Below are positions 54,363 to 63,702 of a stretch of 64,000 nucleotides of DNA, one piece after another. How positions within the stretch are numbered: position 1 is the stretch's first letter; the number at the start of each line of letters is the position of its first letter. Made by a program: the position numbers and the translations under genes. The notes beneath the pieces were generated by a model. That model had not been told where the DNA came from and ran no database searches. It saw only the letters and a list, made by a program, of their open reading frames with translations. The stretch is from Epilithonimonas hominis (GTDB taxonomy: Bacteria; Bacteroidota; Bacteroidia; Flavobacteriales; Weeksellaceae), in assembly GCF_003730015.1 (NCBI RefSeq), contig NZ_RJTU01000013.1:107461-171460 (forward strand), given 5' to 3'.

Positions 54363-55460
54363 ATGAAGAAAATTATAGCACTTTCTATAACATTATTAAC
54401 ACTATTAAATTGTAAAACATTGGAAATAGACAAAGAAGTTTATAAAAGCTTGCCAGACGGGCTTTACGGTAATTTTGAAACAAGCAAAGGTGAAATCCTT
54501 GTAAAATTCGAAGATGAAAAATCTCCGGTAACTGTTGCAAATTTTGTTGGTCTTGCAGAAGGTAAGATCGAGAACAAATCTAAGAAAAAAGGAGAACCTT
54601 TCTACGATGGAACTATCTTCCACAGAGTGATCAAAGATTTTATGATCCAAGGTGGAGATCCACAAGGAACTGGTATGGGAGATCCTGGATATAAATTTGC
54701 TGATGAGAAAAATGACCTTCAGCACAATGGAAAAGGGATTTTATCTATGGCGAATTCTGGACCTAACACCAACGGTTCTCAGTTCTTTATTACAGAAGTT
54801 GCAACACCTTGGTTGGACGGAAGACATACAATTTTTGGTAAAGTGGTTGGTAGTACAGCAACGATTGATTCTATCGCTAACGTAGAAAAAGGCGCTCAGG
54901 ACAAGCCAAAGACTGATGTTGTGTTAAAAAAAGTAGCAATCTTCGGTAAAGGTGATGCTTACAAACATTATGATGCTGCAAAAATCTTCGCTGAAGGAAA
55001 AGCGAAAATTCAGGATAATAACAAAGTTTATCTAGCAAAAGCAGAAGAAGAGAAGCTGAAAAAAGAAAGAGAGTTTGCTGCAAATCAGGAAAAATTAGTA
55101 AACGATATGAAAGCCGGAATGCAGGCTACGCCGTCTGGACTTTATTACAAAATCACTAAAACCACAAGCGGAGAAACTGCAAAGGCTGGGCAGACTGTTG
55201 CAGTACATTATGCTGGAAAACTAATTAATGGTGATGAGTTTGACAATTCCTTCAAAAGAGGTCAACCAATTGACATTCCTATCGGTGTTGGACAGGTAAT
55301 CAAAGGTTGGGATGAAGGTATTTTGCTACTTAAAGAAGGTGAAACCGCAACGTTACTTATTCCTCCGGCACTAGGTTATGGAGAGAGAGGCGCCGGTGGT
55401 GTTATTCCTCCAAATGCCTGGTTGGTATTCGATGTAGAACTGGTGAAAATCAGTAAATAA
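54363..55460 (+). CDS. Dual cyclophilin-FKBP lipoprotein
   Basis: Two unrelated prolyl isomerase folds are joined in one lipoprotein (Cys 17 in LLNCKT). Residues ~35-200 are a cyclophilin (FHRVIKDFMIQGGDPQGTG, GSQFFITEVATPWLDGRHTIFGKV), residues ~215-265 are a charged helical linker, and residues ~265-365 are an FKBP domain (VAVHYAGKLINGDEFDNSF, VIKGWDEGILLLKEGE, PPALGYGERGAG). Catalytic residues of both are present. Cyclophilin-FKBP fusions of this order have been described in flavobacteria; the substrates are presumably outer-membrane or periplasmic proteins. Confidence 0.93.
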   Translation: MKKIIALSITLLTLLNCKTLEIDKEVYKSLPDGLYGNFETSKGEILVKFEDEKSPVTVANFVGLAEGKIENKSKKKGEPFYDGTIFHRVIKDFMIQGGDPQGTGMGDPGYKFADEKNDLQHNGKGILSMANSGPNTNGSQFFITEVATPWLDGRHTIFGKVVGSTATIDSIANVEKGAQDKPKTDVVLKKVAIFGKGDAYKHYDAAKIFAEGKAKIQDNNKVYLAKAEEEKLKKEREFAANQEKLVNDMKAGMQATPSGLYYKITKTTSGETAKAGQTVAVHYAGKLINGDEFDNSFKRGQPIDIPIGVGQVIKGWDEGILLLKEGETATLLIPPALGYGERGAGGVIPPNAWLVFDVELVKISK

Positions 55461-55462
55461 CT

Positions 55463-55493
55463 AAAAAAGAGCGAAACTACTTCGCTCTTTTTT
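55463..55493. terminator. Bidirectional terminator
   Basis: AAAAAAGAGCGAA (55463-55475) pairs with TTCGCTCTTTTTT (55481-55493) between the convergent cyclophilin-FKBP and heme oxygenase genes. Confidence 0.9.
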
Positions 55494-55494
55494 T

Positions 55495-56031
55495 TTATGC
55501 TAATATCCGATAAGCTTTTCTTGCACCGGTAATGCAGCTTTCATAATCTTTTTCACTAATTCTTTCATCTAAAAAAGCTTTGAATTCCTGCCACATTAGC
55601 CCGGTTTTATCACCATATATCCCAAAGTAATTGAATGTGATATCTTCAAACGCAGGATTTTTCCGAAGCTGTTTCATAATTACATTTCCTCCTAAAGTAG
55701 ATCCTTCCATCACATAAAGCGCTCCAAAAGCTTCGGCTTCGTTATCAAGATTGTCGGCAATACGATCATTATTAATATCAACATTCAGATTGTTTAGATC
55801 GGTTGTTATAGCCATGATTTTTCTGCGTATATCTAGCTTCAATTCAGGATATTTATGTAAAAATTTATTGACTTGAGGCTCATATTTGCTGACGAGGAAA
55901 TAATTATGAATCAAAAGATTTTTATAATTTTCCAGCGTATAAGACTTGTCAAATATTTTATTGGATTGTAAGCTTTCTTCGGTTTTATCGTGCTCCTGTT
56001 TTGTTTCTTCTTTAAGAATTAATGAAATCAT
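55495..56031 (-). CDS. bphO: Heme oxygenase producing the phytochrome chromophore
   Basis: This enzyme opens heme to biliverdin. The proximal heme His is in EETKQEHDKTEE (residue 14) and the distal helix is ALYVMEGSTLGGNVI (about residues 104-118). At 178 residues it is a BphO/HemO-like protein. The start lies inside the end of the phytochrome gene (20-bp overlap), so the two are translated together. Its product would be the phytochrome chromophore. Confidence 0.9.
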   Translation of the reverse strand: MISLILKEETKQEHDKTEESLQSNKIFDKSYTLENYKNLLIHNYFLVSKYEPQVNKFLHKYPELKLDIRRKIMAITTDLNNLNVDINNDRIADNLDNEAEAFGALYVMEGSTLGGNVIMKQLRKNPAFEDITFNYFGIYGDKTGLMWQEFKAFLDERISEKDYESCITGARKAYRILA

Positions 56032-58213
56032 AGTTGGGCTTTTGAAATTTTAAAATAAAAGTGGTTCCATTTCCGCTTTCGCTTTCATAAGATATTTTTC
56101 CGCCCATTTTTTCCATAAGATGATGCACGATGCTTAGTCCTACACCATTACCATTAAATTCTTTAGCATTGTTCATCCTACTGAATATTTTGAACATTTT
56201 TTTGGATTCTTCCTGATCTATTCCGATTCCATTATCCGTAATCTTATAAATCACAACATTGTCATTAGTTTCTCCTACAATTTTCACTTTGGGTTTTTCG
56301 GATTTGGATGAGTATTTTACCGCATTTCCGATAACATTGCCAAAAACCTGATAAACCATAGTCTGGTCACCTAAAACTTCCGGGGTATTTTGTATGATTA
56401 TATCTGTATGTGGAGATTCAAAGCTGATTTTTGAGTCTTCTACAACTTTTGTTATCAAAGAGTCTACCTGAATACTTTTCAGTTTTATTTCAGATTTCTT
56501 AATCTTACTCAGTTCCAAAACGTTCAGGATCATTTCACTCATCGTATCAACTTGGTTGGTGATATTATCCAAAGCCTTGCTGACATTTTCAGAACTAGGC
56601 AGTCTTTTTGCAAGCTGCGCATTTAGTTTTATGACGGTAAGTGGTGTATTAAGATCGTGAGAAATGGTGTGAGAGAAAGAATCTAGCTCTGCATTTAGTT
56701 CCTTTAATTGATTATTGAGGTCTTGTATCTGAGAAGATTTAGTATGTGAAGCTTTTAGAATAACTGATGTTATCCATTTTGCTGACTCAATTTCTTTAAT
56801 TTTCCACGGTAATGAAGTTCCTTTTACATATTCTTTCCACACTTCAAATGATTTTCTGGGTGAGAATTTAATGATTTCAACGCCGTCTTTTATTTCTGAA
56901 GTTGTCTGTTTTTCGGGTTTTCCTGCCCATTTTATTTTATAACCTTGTTCTTTTCTAAGCCAAATGAGCATGTCGGAAGTGTTGTTACATAATTCGCTGA
57001 TAATAATCCCGCAGCTGGTTTCAGAATTTTCAAGATTTGTCAGAGTACTGCAAAAGGTGTTGGAAATATAAATATTTTCCTGGAAATTATGAAAGTTTTC
57101 CTTGCTCCAGTTTATAATCTTTTCAATATCTGTATTATCCGGGGTATTACCTGCTGTCAGGATTTCGTCATTAATTTTTATGATAATTCCATCTGCGTTA
57201 CAAGTATTCATAATATCATTGATATTATTTTCTAACGCTTTATCGAAACTATCATCATTCAATAAATTCTGACGTAGACTAATATTATTAAGGTTAATTT
57301 TCTGATATTCTTGCAATGTTTCAAGAGATCTGTAAGAAGCAAAAGCATTTGCGGAAGCTCTGGTAAGCGTTTCGACAAGTAATCTGGATTGTAAATCAAG
57401 ATGTTTTGGCTCAGAATTTTGGCATGCAACCATTCCCCAGAGTTCTCCGTTAACAATAATTGATGTACTAAAACTAGCTTCAACCTGAGCATTTTTTAGA
57501 TATTGGATATGAATAGGAGATGAAGCACGAGTTACAGAATATGTAAGATCAATTTCTTCTTTTGGGATGACACCGAAAATAGGATAAGTTTTTCCGGAAA
57601 CATGCGATGTTATTCTCACCGGGTTTTTAAGGTATAAAGCTCTGGCCTGCGCAGGAATGTCAGATTCTGGGTAGTGTAAATCGAGATAACTCTCAAGATT
57701 CGGTTTAACAAGTTCTTCAATCACATTTCCGCTTCCGTCATACAAAAACTGATAAATCATAACACGGTCAAAATCAATAATTTGTTGGACTTCGTGCAAT
57801 AAAATTTGCCAGATATTCTTTTCATTAGAATTTCTGAGTATATTTTGTATGGCTGCGTATTCTTTATTAATCTTATGATTGGGCATTACTTTCTCTATCT
57901 CGAAAAAAGTCCAACCTTTATGAGTATGAATACTTAAAGTATATTCTTGATTTTTAAAAGTAATATGTTGTATTGCAAGTATTTCGTTATCCGAAAAGTT
58001 ATTCCAATTAACATCAATATCGAAGTGTGCGAAAAGTACACGGATATCTTTCCCCAAAAGAAAATCAGAATCTACAGAAAAAAAATCTAAGATATTCCCA
58101 CTATAAAAAGTGATCTTAGAGTCTTGCGAACCCAATAGATAACCATACTCTTGGACTTCTCCACAAATATGTATCGGTTCTTGGTCACAATTAATATATT
58201 CTCTCGGATACAT
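56012..58213 (-). CDS. bphP: Bacteriophytochrome histidine kinase
   Basis: This red/far-red photoreceptor has the order PAS (1-110), GAF (130-300), PHY (315-490), HisKA with DSFSHTISHDLNTPLTV (about 515) and HATPase (NAVKYSSKS, GNGVGLSIVHHLMEKMG). The biliverdin-attachment Cys is in INCDQEPIHICG (Cys 9). The DIP motif (PESDIPAQAR) and the PHY tongue motifs (PRKSF, WAGKP) are present. In the GAF domain the usual CHH triplet reads CQN. No response regulator is adjacent. Confidence 0.92.
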   Translation of the reverse strand: MYPREYINCDQEPIHICGEVQEYGYLLGSQDSKITFYSGNILDFFSVDSDFLLGKDIRVLFAHFDIDVNWNNFSDNEILAIQHITFKNQEYTLSIHTHKGWTFFEIEKVMPNHKINKEYAAIQNILRNSNEKNIWQILLHEVQQIIDFDRVMIYQFLYDGSGNVIEELVKPNLESYLDLHYPESDIPAQARALYLKNPVRITSHVSGKTYPIFGVIPKEEIDLTYSVTRASSPIHIQYLKNAQVEASFSTSIIVNGELWGMVACQNSEPKHLDLQSRLLVETLTRASANAFASYRSLETLQEYQKINLNNISLRQNLLNDDSFDKALENNINDIMNTCNADGIIIKINDEILTAGNTPDNTDIEKIINWSKENFHNFQENIYISNTFCSTLTNLENSETSCGIIISELCNNTSDMLIWLRKEQGYKIKWAGKPEKQTTSEIKDGVEIIKFSPRKSFEVWKEYVKGTSLPWKIKEIESAKWITSVILKASHTKSSQIQDLNNQLKELNAELDSFSHTISHDLNTPLTVIKLNAQLAKRLPSSENVSKALDNITNQVDTMSEMILNVLELSKIKKSEIKLKSIQVDSLITKVVEDSKISFESPHTDIIIQNTPEVLGDQTMVYQVFGNVIGNAVKYSSKSEKPKVKIVGETNDNVVIYKITDNGIGIDQEESKKMFKIFSRMNNAKEFNGNGVGLSIVHHLMEKMGGKISYESESGNGTTFILKFQKPNYDFINS

Positions 58214-58397
58214 ATTATGATTATAAGTTTAATCTATCCTTTGTGTTTTGAAGAGTAAAGATAGAAATAATAATTAACTCTGGTTAATTAATTATCTTTA
58301 ATCAATTTTAATTGCTGTATAAATTATAAGTGACACAATTTCAATAACTAAAATAAAAAAAAGAGATTAGTATGTGTACAATAGTTCCACTATAAGT

Positions 58398-59639
58398 TTA
58401 TTTCATATCGTACATCATTAAAGCTGTGATTAATTTTGGCTCAATCAATGTACACTTAGGCGGCATTTTGATTTCTTTGTCAGATATTTTTAGAAGATCT
58501 GTAAAGCTTATAGGATATATTCCGAAAGCAACTTTATATTCTCCGCTATCCACTTTTTCTTTCAGTTCGATAATACCTTTGATATCTGAAGTACCTTTCT
58601 GATAAATAATCTTATCAGTATGTTTGGCATTTTCAATTCCAAGAATATTTTCAAAAATATATTTGTTTACCAGGTGATGATCCAAGTCATTGTCATTTTT
58701 ATGTTCTTCACGGATGCTGTGCTTCACATGGAGGCTGTAGAATTTTCCGCTTAGATACATACTAATATGAAATTTCTGAGAAGGATAATATGGTGATTCG
58801 CCTTTATCGTGAATCTGAAAATAATCATTTAGTCTATGCAGGAATTCTTCTTCGGTAAGATTATTTAGATCCTTCAATAATCTATTATAGTCATTAATTT
58901 TTATGGATTGATTAGAAACAATAAAACTATAAACAAAATTATAATGTTCTGTTCCGTGAGATTTTTTATACTTATCTCTTTGCTTTTTTGCATATTCTGC
59001 TACCGAACCAATTCTGTGATGTCCGTCTGCAATATAAAAAGAATCAATAGGATCTAAAACTTCTTTAAACTGCTGAAGCTTAAGTCGGTTATCTATTTTC
59101 CAGATTTTATGTCTCACCCCTTTATCATCTGTATAGTTGATGATTGGGACATTTTTCTGTTCGTGATTCATCAGGAGTTCCACCTTGGAATTAGAATGGT
59201 AAGTTAGGAGAACCGGCTCCGCTTGCACGCCAACTTTTTCAAGATAGTGGGCCATTTTCATTCTTCTTTCTGTGATGGTAGATTCGTGCTTTTTTATTTT
59301 TCCATCCCAAAAATCGTCTACACTCACGAGACCCATTAAACCACGGAAACTAGTTTTATTTGGTAAAATTTGTTCATATAAATAATATGCAGAATCATCC
59401 TGTATCAGTTTCTTGTCCTGGAGAAGTTCTTCAAAATTAGATCTTATCTTCCGGAGATTCCTGTCTACATCTTTAGATTTGCTTACAACAGCAGGTTTTA
59501 TCATCTGTACATAAGAATCATCTACTTGAGCTTTTTTATTGATTTCTTCTTGAGTGAAATTATCTAAAGAATAAGTAGGAAAAACATCAATAAAATCAGT
59601 ATTAGGTCTGATTCCTCTAAATGGTTTAAATACTGGCAT
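58398..59639 (-). CDS. DUF1015 protein in the serine-biosynthesis group
   Basis: The 413-residue protein carries DUF1015 features: N-terminal PFRGIRPN, a central FYIADGHHRIGSVAEYA (DGHHR at about residues 203-207) and the end MPPKCTLIEPKLITALMMYD. It starts 3 bp after serA, so it is co-transcribed with it. DGHHR resembles the phosphotransfer motif of ParB-type serine kinases (SerK, SbnI), and no SerB-type phosphatase gene lies here. A role in phosphoserine or serine handling is inferred, not known. Confidence 0.85.
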   Translation of the reverse strand: MPVFKPFRGIRPNTDFIDVFPTYSLDNFTQEEINKKAQVDDSYVQMIKPAVVSKSKDVDRNLRKIRSNFEELLQDKKLIQDDSAYYLYEQILPNKTSFRGLMGLVSVDDFWDGKIKKHESTITERRMKMAHYLEKVGVQAEPVLLTYHSNSKVELLMNHEQKNVPIINYTDDKGVRHKIWKIDNRLKLQQFKEVLDPIDSFYIADGHHRIGSVAEYAKKQRDKYKKSHGTEHYNFVYSFIVSNQSIKINDYNRLLKDLNNLTEEEFLHRLNDYFQIHDKGESPYYPSQKFHISMYLSGKFYSLHVKHSIREEHKNDNDLDHHLVNKYIFENILGIENAKHTDKIIYQKGTSDIKGIIELKEKVDSGEYKVAFGIYPISFTDLLKISDKEIKMPPKCTLIEPKLITALMMYDMK

Positions 59640-59642
59640 ATA

Positions 59643-60599
59643 TTATAGTTCGTCTTTTATTTTAATTATCTGCTCTGCAAGTTCCTCAGCTATTCTGTTC
59701 TGAGCTTCCAGTGTATTACCTCCAATATGTGGAGATAATGACAATGCAGGATTCATAAGTATTTCTATTTCCGGATTGGGTTCATTTTCAAAAACATCCA
59801 GTGCAGCACCCGCAACTTTGCCTCTTTCGATAGCATCAATAAGGGCTACTTCATTCAGGACTCCACCTCTTGCAGTATTGGCAATAAAAACTCCTTCTTT
59901 CATCATAACAATCTGTTCGTTATCAATAAAATATTCTTCTGTATTAGATATATTGATACTTATAAAATCAGATTTTTTTAAAACCTCATCTAAATTTACG
60001 GATTTAATTTCGAAATGCAAAGATTGTCCATCGAAGAAAGAAATTTTTACATTTTCGGTTTTTGGAGTTCTGTTATAAGCTACGATAGACATCCCTAAGG
60101 AGATTCCTATTTTTATCACTTCCAGACCTATATTACCCATTCCTATGACACCTAATGTTTTGCCGGAGAGTTCTGTAGCATTATTAAAAGATTTCTTTAA
60201 AGTGTTGAATTTGGTATCGCCTTCCAGGGGCATTAGTCTGTTACTTTCGTGGAGAAATCTTGCTAATGAAAAGAAATGAGCAAAAACCAATTCCGCCACG
60301 GATTTACAAGAAGCTTTCGGAGTGTTTATGATATAAATACCTTTATCAATGGCATAATCTACATCTATATTATCCATACCAACACCACCTCGTCCTATGA
60401 TTTTTAGATTAGGACATTCATCAATCAGATTTTTTCTGACTTGCGTAGCACTTCTTACAAGTAGAACATCTACATTATTTTCATTAATGAAATTGCTCAG
60501 ATGTTCGGCAGAAACTCTGGCATCCAAAACCGTAATATCAGCTTCTTTCAAAAGTTGAATTCCCTTTTCGGAGATTCCATCATTTGCTAATACAATCAT
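59643..60599 (-). CDS. serA: D-3-phosphoglycerate dehydrogenase, short form
   Basis: This enzyme oxidises 3-phosphoglycerate at the first step of serine synthesis. The NAD-binding GVIGMGNIGLEVIK, the substrate loop GRGGVGMDNID and the catalytic His in LSPHIGGNT are present. At 318 residues it lacks the C-terminal ACT domain that gives serine feedback in longer forms. It is separated from serC by a terminator, so it has its own promoter, followed by DUF1015. Confidence 0.93.
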   Translation of the reverse strand: MIVLANDGISEKGIQLLKEADITVLDARVSAEHLSNFINENNVDVLLVRSATQVRKNLIDECPNLKIIGRGGVGMDNIDVDYAIDKGIYIINTPKASCKSVAELVFAHFFSLARFLHESNRLMPLEGDTKFNTLKKSFNNATELSGKTLGVIGMGNIGLEVIKIGISLGMSIVAYNRTPKTENVKISFFDGQSLHFEIKSVNLDEVLKKSDFISINISNTEEYFIDNEQIVMMKEGVFIANTARGGVLNEVALIDAIERGKVAGAALDVFENEPNPEIEILMNPALSLSPHIGGNTLEAQNRIAEELAEQIIKIKDEL

Positions 60600-60707
60600 T
60601 GTTTAATTCAAAAATCTTTTAGTTATTGACTTTCCTCGACTTGTTTGAGTTAAAATTCAAGGTTCGCTAAGATACGATTTTTTCTTGTGATTAACATTAC
60701 ATTAACA

Positions 60708-60739
60708 AAAAACGTCCTCAATTACCTGAGGACGTTTTT
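60708..60739 (-). terminator. serC terminator
   Basis: AAAAACGTCCTCA (60708-60720) pairs with TGAGGACGTTTTT (60727-60739); the T run continues on the minus strand. Confidence 0.9.
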
Positions 60740-60755
60740 ACTTATAGAAGTAAAC

Positions 60756-61811
60756 TTATAAACTTTTCATTACATCTACCAAGGCCTGTACACTTTCTAT
60801 TGGCATTGCATTATAGATACTTGCTCTGTAACCGCCAACACTTCTGTGACCATTAATGCCGCTGATTCCTGCAGCTTTCCACGCGGTGTCAAAAGCTTCT
60901 TTTTTGGATTCATCGGTTAGCGTGAATGTCACATTCATAAAAGAACGGTCTTCAACCGCCGCTACACCCTGGAAGTTTGGATTTCTGTCGATTTCATCAT
61001 AAAGCAATTTGGCTTTTTCATTATTTTTTTTCTCAGCAGCTGCTATTCCTCCATTTTCTTCCAGATGTTTCAATGTAAGATAAGATGCATAAACAGCAAA
61101 AACCGGAGGTGTATTGGACATAGATTCTTTATCAATATGAACAGAATAATCCAAATAGGTAGGGATATTTCTTCCCGTTTTTCCGAGAATCGATTTCTTC
61201 ACGACTACCAGTGTTGCTCCTGCAGGACCCATATTTTTCTGCGCACCGGCATAGATAAGGTCAAACTGCGAAAAATCAATTTGTCTGCTGAAAATGTCGG
61301 ATGACATGTCGCAAACCATCAGCGCATCCACTTTAGGAAATTCTTTCATCTGAGTTCCGAAAATCGTATTGTTGGATGTACAGTGGAAATAATCATATTC
61401 TAATCCTACAGTATAATCTTTTGGAATAAAATTGTAATTTGCTTCTTTTGAAGAAGCTACGACATCTACATTTCCTAATTTCTTAGCTTCCTTTATAGCG
61501 CCAGAGGCCCACGTTCCAGTATCTGTATAAGCAGCTATACCATCAGTTTTAAGAAGATTGAAAGGAACCATCAAAAACTGAAGGCTTGCGCCACCCTGAA
61601 GATAAAGAACTTCATAATCGTCGCCCAGATTCATCAATCTTTTTACAATTGCCCTCGCTTCATCCATTACTGCTACGAATTCTTTGCTTCTGTGCGATGT
61701 CTCAAGAATGGATAATCCCATTCCGTTGAAATCAAGGATAGCTTCCGCAGCTTTCTGAAAAACTTCCTGAGGAAGAATACTTGGACCTGCACTAAAATTA
61801 TGTTTTTTCAT
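60756..61811 (-). CDS. serC: Phosphoserine aminotransferase
   Basis: This PLP enzyme makes 3-phosphoserine in the second step of serine synthesis. The N-terminal HNFSAGPSILPQEVF and ILETSHRSKEF, and the PLP Lys in IYAGAQKNMGPAG (about residue 192), are conserved, as is the C-terminal GHRSVGGYRASIYNAM. At 351 residues it is full length. It follows the ferredoxin gene after 79 bp. Confidence 0.96.
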   Translation of the reverse strand: MKKHNFSAGPSILPQEVFQKAAEAILDFNGMGLSILETSHRSKEFVAVMDEARAIVKRLMNLGDDYEVLYLQGGASLQFLMVPFNLLKTDGIAAYTDTGTWASGAIKEAKKLGNVDVVASSKEANYNFIPKDYTVGLEYDYFHCTSNNTIFGTQMKEFPKVDALMVCDMSSDIFSRQIDFSQFDLIYAGAQKNMGPAGATLVVVKKSILGKTGRNIPTYLDYSVHIDKESMSNTPPVFAVYASYLTLKHLEENGGIAAAEKKNNEKAKLLYDEIDRNPNFQGVAAVEDRSFMNVTFTLTDESKKEAFDTAWKAAGISGINGHRSVGGYRASIYNAMPIESVQALVDVMKSL

Positions 61812-61890
61812 TTATGGTAAGTAATTTGGTGTTAGGATTTAGGTGAAAATTCTTTAGCTTAAAGCCAATTGCAATTGGTCAGCAGCAGAA

Positions 61891-62241
61891 TTACTCGTTG
61901 TGAAGAAATGCTTTCTTGGCTAGTAACTGATCTTCAGATTCTACATGATCTTCATCTGGCACACAGCAGTCTACAGGGCACACCGCGGCACACTGTGGTT
62001 CTTCGTGAAAACCTTTGCATTCCGTACATTTATCTGTAACTATAAAATAATAATCATCGCTAACGGGTTCCTGAGCGGCATCTGCATTCACGGAAAGACC
62101 GGATGACAAAACCACCATTCCTTTCAGGGCTGTTCCTTCTGATGCTTTCCAGTCTACGGCTCCTTCATAAATAGCGTTGTTTGGACATTCCGGTTCACAA
62201 GCGCCACAATTAATACATTCGTCTGTTATCTTGATAGCCAT
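61891..62241 (-). CDS. 4Fe-4S ferredoxin
   Basis: The 116-residue protein has two cluster motifs: CINCGACEPECP near the N-terminus and CTECKGFHEEPQCAAVCP at about residues 72-89, the second with a longer spacer as in ferredoxins of the FdxN/bacterial 7-8-Fe type. A ~40-residue segment separates the motifs. It is an electron carrier; the partner is unknown. The gene is divergent from the acyl-CoA reductase gene. Confidence 0.92.
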   Translation of the reverse strand: MAIKITDECINCGACEPECPNNAIYEGAVDWKASEGTALKGMVVLSSGLSVNADAAQEPVSDDYYFIVTDKCTECKGFHEEPQCAAVCPVDCCVPDEDHVESEDQLLAKKAFLHNE

Positions 62242-62275
62242 TGCTATATTTATTTATATTTTTGCACAAAATTAC
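62232..62275. promoter_or_regulatory. Divergent promoter region of ferredoxin and LuxC-like genes
   Basis: On the plus strand TTG (62232-62234) and TATTTTTG (62258-62265) are 23 bp apart. On the minus strand TAATTTTG (62275-62268) is a -7 element for the ferredoxin gene; I see no -33 TTG for it. The two -7 elements are back to back. Confidence 0.55.
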
Positions 62276-62291
62276 AAAAAAAAAGCCAGCT

Positions 62292-63326
62292 ATGCTGAAC
62301 GAAAACAAAATTTTGGGACTTGAAAGATTAGGTCAATTCATTATCGAATTTTTTTCAAAAAATGATGATAATTATAATGAAAAAGAAGAACGCCTGGCTT
62401 ATCTCATGACGCGTTCCGAAATCGAAAACCCTTGGTTTACACAAGAGAATCAAAGATTCAATTTGGAACAATGGGCAAGTCTCTTTACAAAAGACAATAT
62501 TGAAAACTGGCTTTCCAAATATCCATTATCAAATTCATCCAAAAGAGTAGGGCTCATATTGGCCGGGAATATCCCGTTGGTTGGTTTTCACGATATTATT
62601 TCGGTAGTGTTGAGTAACCATATTCCTGTCATCAAATTATCTTCAAAAGACCGATTGGTTTTGCCTTTTTTGTTAGAATTATGGAATGAATTTTCTAATA
62701 ATAAAATTGAATATCAGATTGTGGAGAAGCTGGTAAACTTTGATGCTGTGATTGCAACCGGAAGTAATAACACAGCCAGATATCTGGAGTATTATTTCAA
62801 AGATAACTTAAGTATCATTAGAAAAAACAGAACTTCTGTCGCTGTTTTGAAAGGCGATGAAACCGATGAAGAATTACAATTGTTAGCCGATGATATTTTC
62901 CGATATTATGGATTAGGATGCAGAAATGTAACCCGAATTCTGATTCCTAATGATATGAAATTGGATAGATTGTTTGAGAATTTCATCAATTATAAAGATA
63001 TTATCAATCATAATAAATACGCCAATAATTATGATTATAACAGAGCAATATATCTTTTAAATCAGGATCTATTCTGGGATAATAATTTTGTGATGCTGAA
63101 GGAAGATGAGAAATTGTTCAGCCCGTTGTCTGTGATTAATTTTTCACGTTATGAAACCTTGGAAGAAGTGAAGCAATTTTTGGACACCAACAAAGACGAA
63201 ATCCAAACTGTTGTTGCAAAACCAGAATTGGGATTAGAATCCATCGGTTTTGGAGAAACGCAAAATCCGTCGTTGGATACTTATGCGGATAATATAGATA
63301 CAATGGCTTTTTTGAGTGTGATTTAA
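62292..63326 (+). CDS. LuxC-type acyl-CoA reductase
   Basis: The protein belongs to the LuxC/aldehyde-dehydrogenase-like acyl-CoA reductase family: ILAGNIPLVGFHDIISVVLS (about residues 96-115) and GLGCRNVTRILIPND (with the acyl-thioester Cys, about residues 209-223). It would reduce an acyl-CoA to an aldehyde with NADPH. The start is ATG 62292; the upstream ATG (62241) would cross the promoter. No luciferase genes are present, so bioluminescence is not implied. At 344 residues it is shorter than Vibrio LuxC. Confidence 0.85.
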   Translation: MLNENKILGLERLGQFIIEFFSKNDDNYNEKEERLAYLMTRSEIENPWFTQENQRFNLEQWASLFTKDNIENWLSKYPLSNSSKRVGLILAGNIPLVGFHDIISVVLSNHIPVIKLSSKDRLVLPFLLELWNEFSNNKIEYQIVEKLVNFDAVIATGSNNTARYLEYYFKDNLSIIRKNRTSVAVLKGDETDEELQLLADDIFRYYGLGCRNVTRILIPNDMKLDRLFENFINYKDIINHNKYANNYDYNRAIYLLNQDLFWDNNFVMLKEDEKLFSPLSVINFSRYETLEEVKQFLDTNKDEIQTVVAKPELGLESIGFGETQNPSLDTYADNIDTMAFLSVI

Positions 63327-63353
63327 TGACTTTATAAAAAACAATAATTCATA

Positions 63354-63385
63354 AAAAACGGAGTCCGAAAGGCTCCGTTTTTGTT
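63354..63385 (+). terminator. Terminator after the acyl-CoA reductase
   Basis: AAAAACGGAG and CTCCGTTTTT form the stem, with an inner CC-GAAA-GG tetraloop and one bulged T, followed by T. Confidence 0.85.
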
Positions 63386-63390
63386 TATGT

Positions 63391-63702
63391 TTAAGCAGTC
63401 AAAGATTCTCGCTTCAGTTTCTTATCAAATACAAAAGGAAGAAAAGGAACAACTGAACCTATCAAATAATAAATAATTCTTAAAACACTCCAACGGTATT
63501 TGAAAGCTGCAGCAATCAGAACCGCAAAATAGAAGACAAACAGCCAACCGTGTACCCAACCCATATATTTGACAGCTTCCGGAATATCAAAAATGTACTT
63601 CAAAGGCATTGCAATCAGCAACAAAATCAAATATGAAATAGCTTCTACCAGAGCAGTATGACGATAAAGATTGATTAGTTTGAATTTTTTTCCTTCTAAC
63701 AT
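63391..63702 (-). CDS. DUF3817 integral membrane protein
   Basis: Three hydrophobic segments follow a short N-terminus (HTALVEAISYLILLLIAMPLKY, GWVHGWLFVFYFAVLIAAA, YYLIGSVVPFLPFVFD). The VEAISYLILL and GWVHGWLFV motifs are typical of DUF3817. The ATG at 63702 gives the usual ~103 residues; an in-frame TTG at 63771 would add an atypical segment. Function unknown. Confidence 0.85.
   Translation of the reverse strand: MLEGKKFKLINLYRHTALVEAISYLILLLIAMPLKYIFDIPEAVKYMGWVHGWLFVFYFAVLIAAAFKYRWSVLRIIYYLIGSVVPFLPFVFDKKLKRESLTA

Noticed and set aside
62292..63326. LuxC similarity as evidence for bioluminescence
   Set aside because: No luxA, luxB, luxD or luxE gene lies in the window; the family also contains other acyl-CoA reductases.
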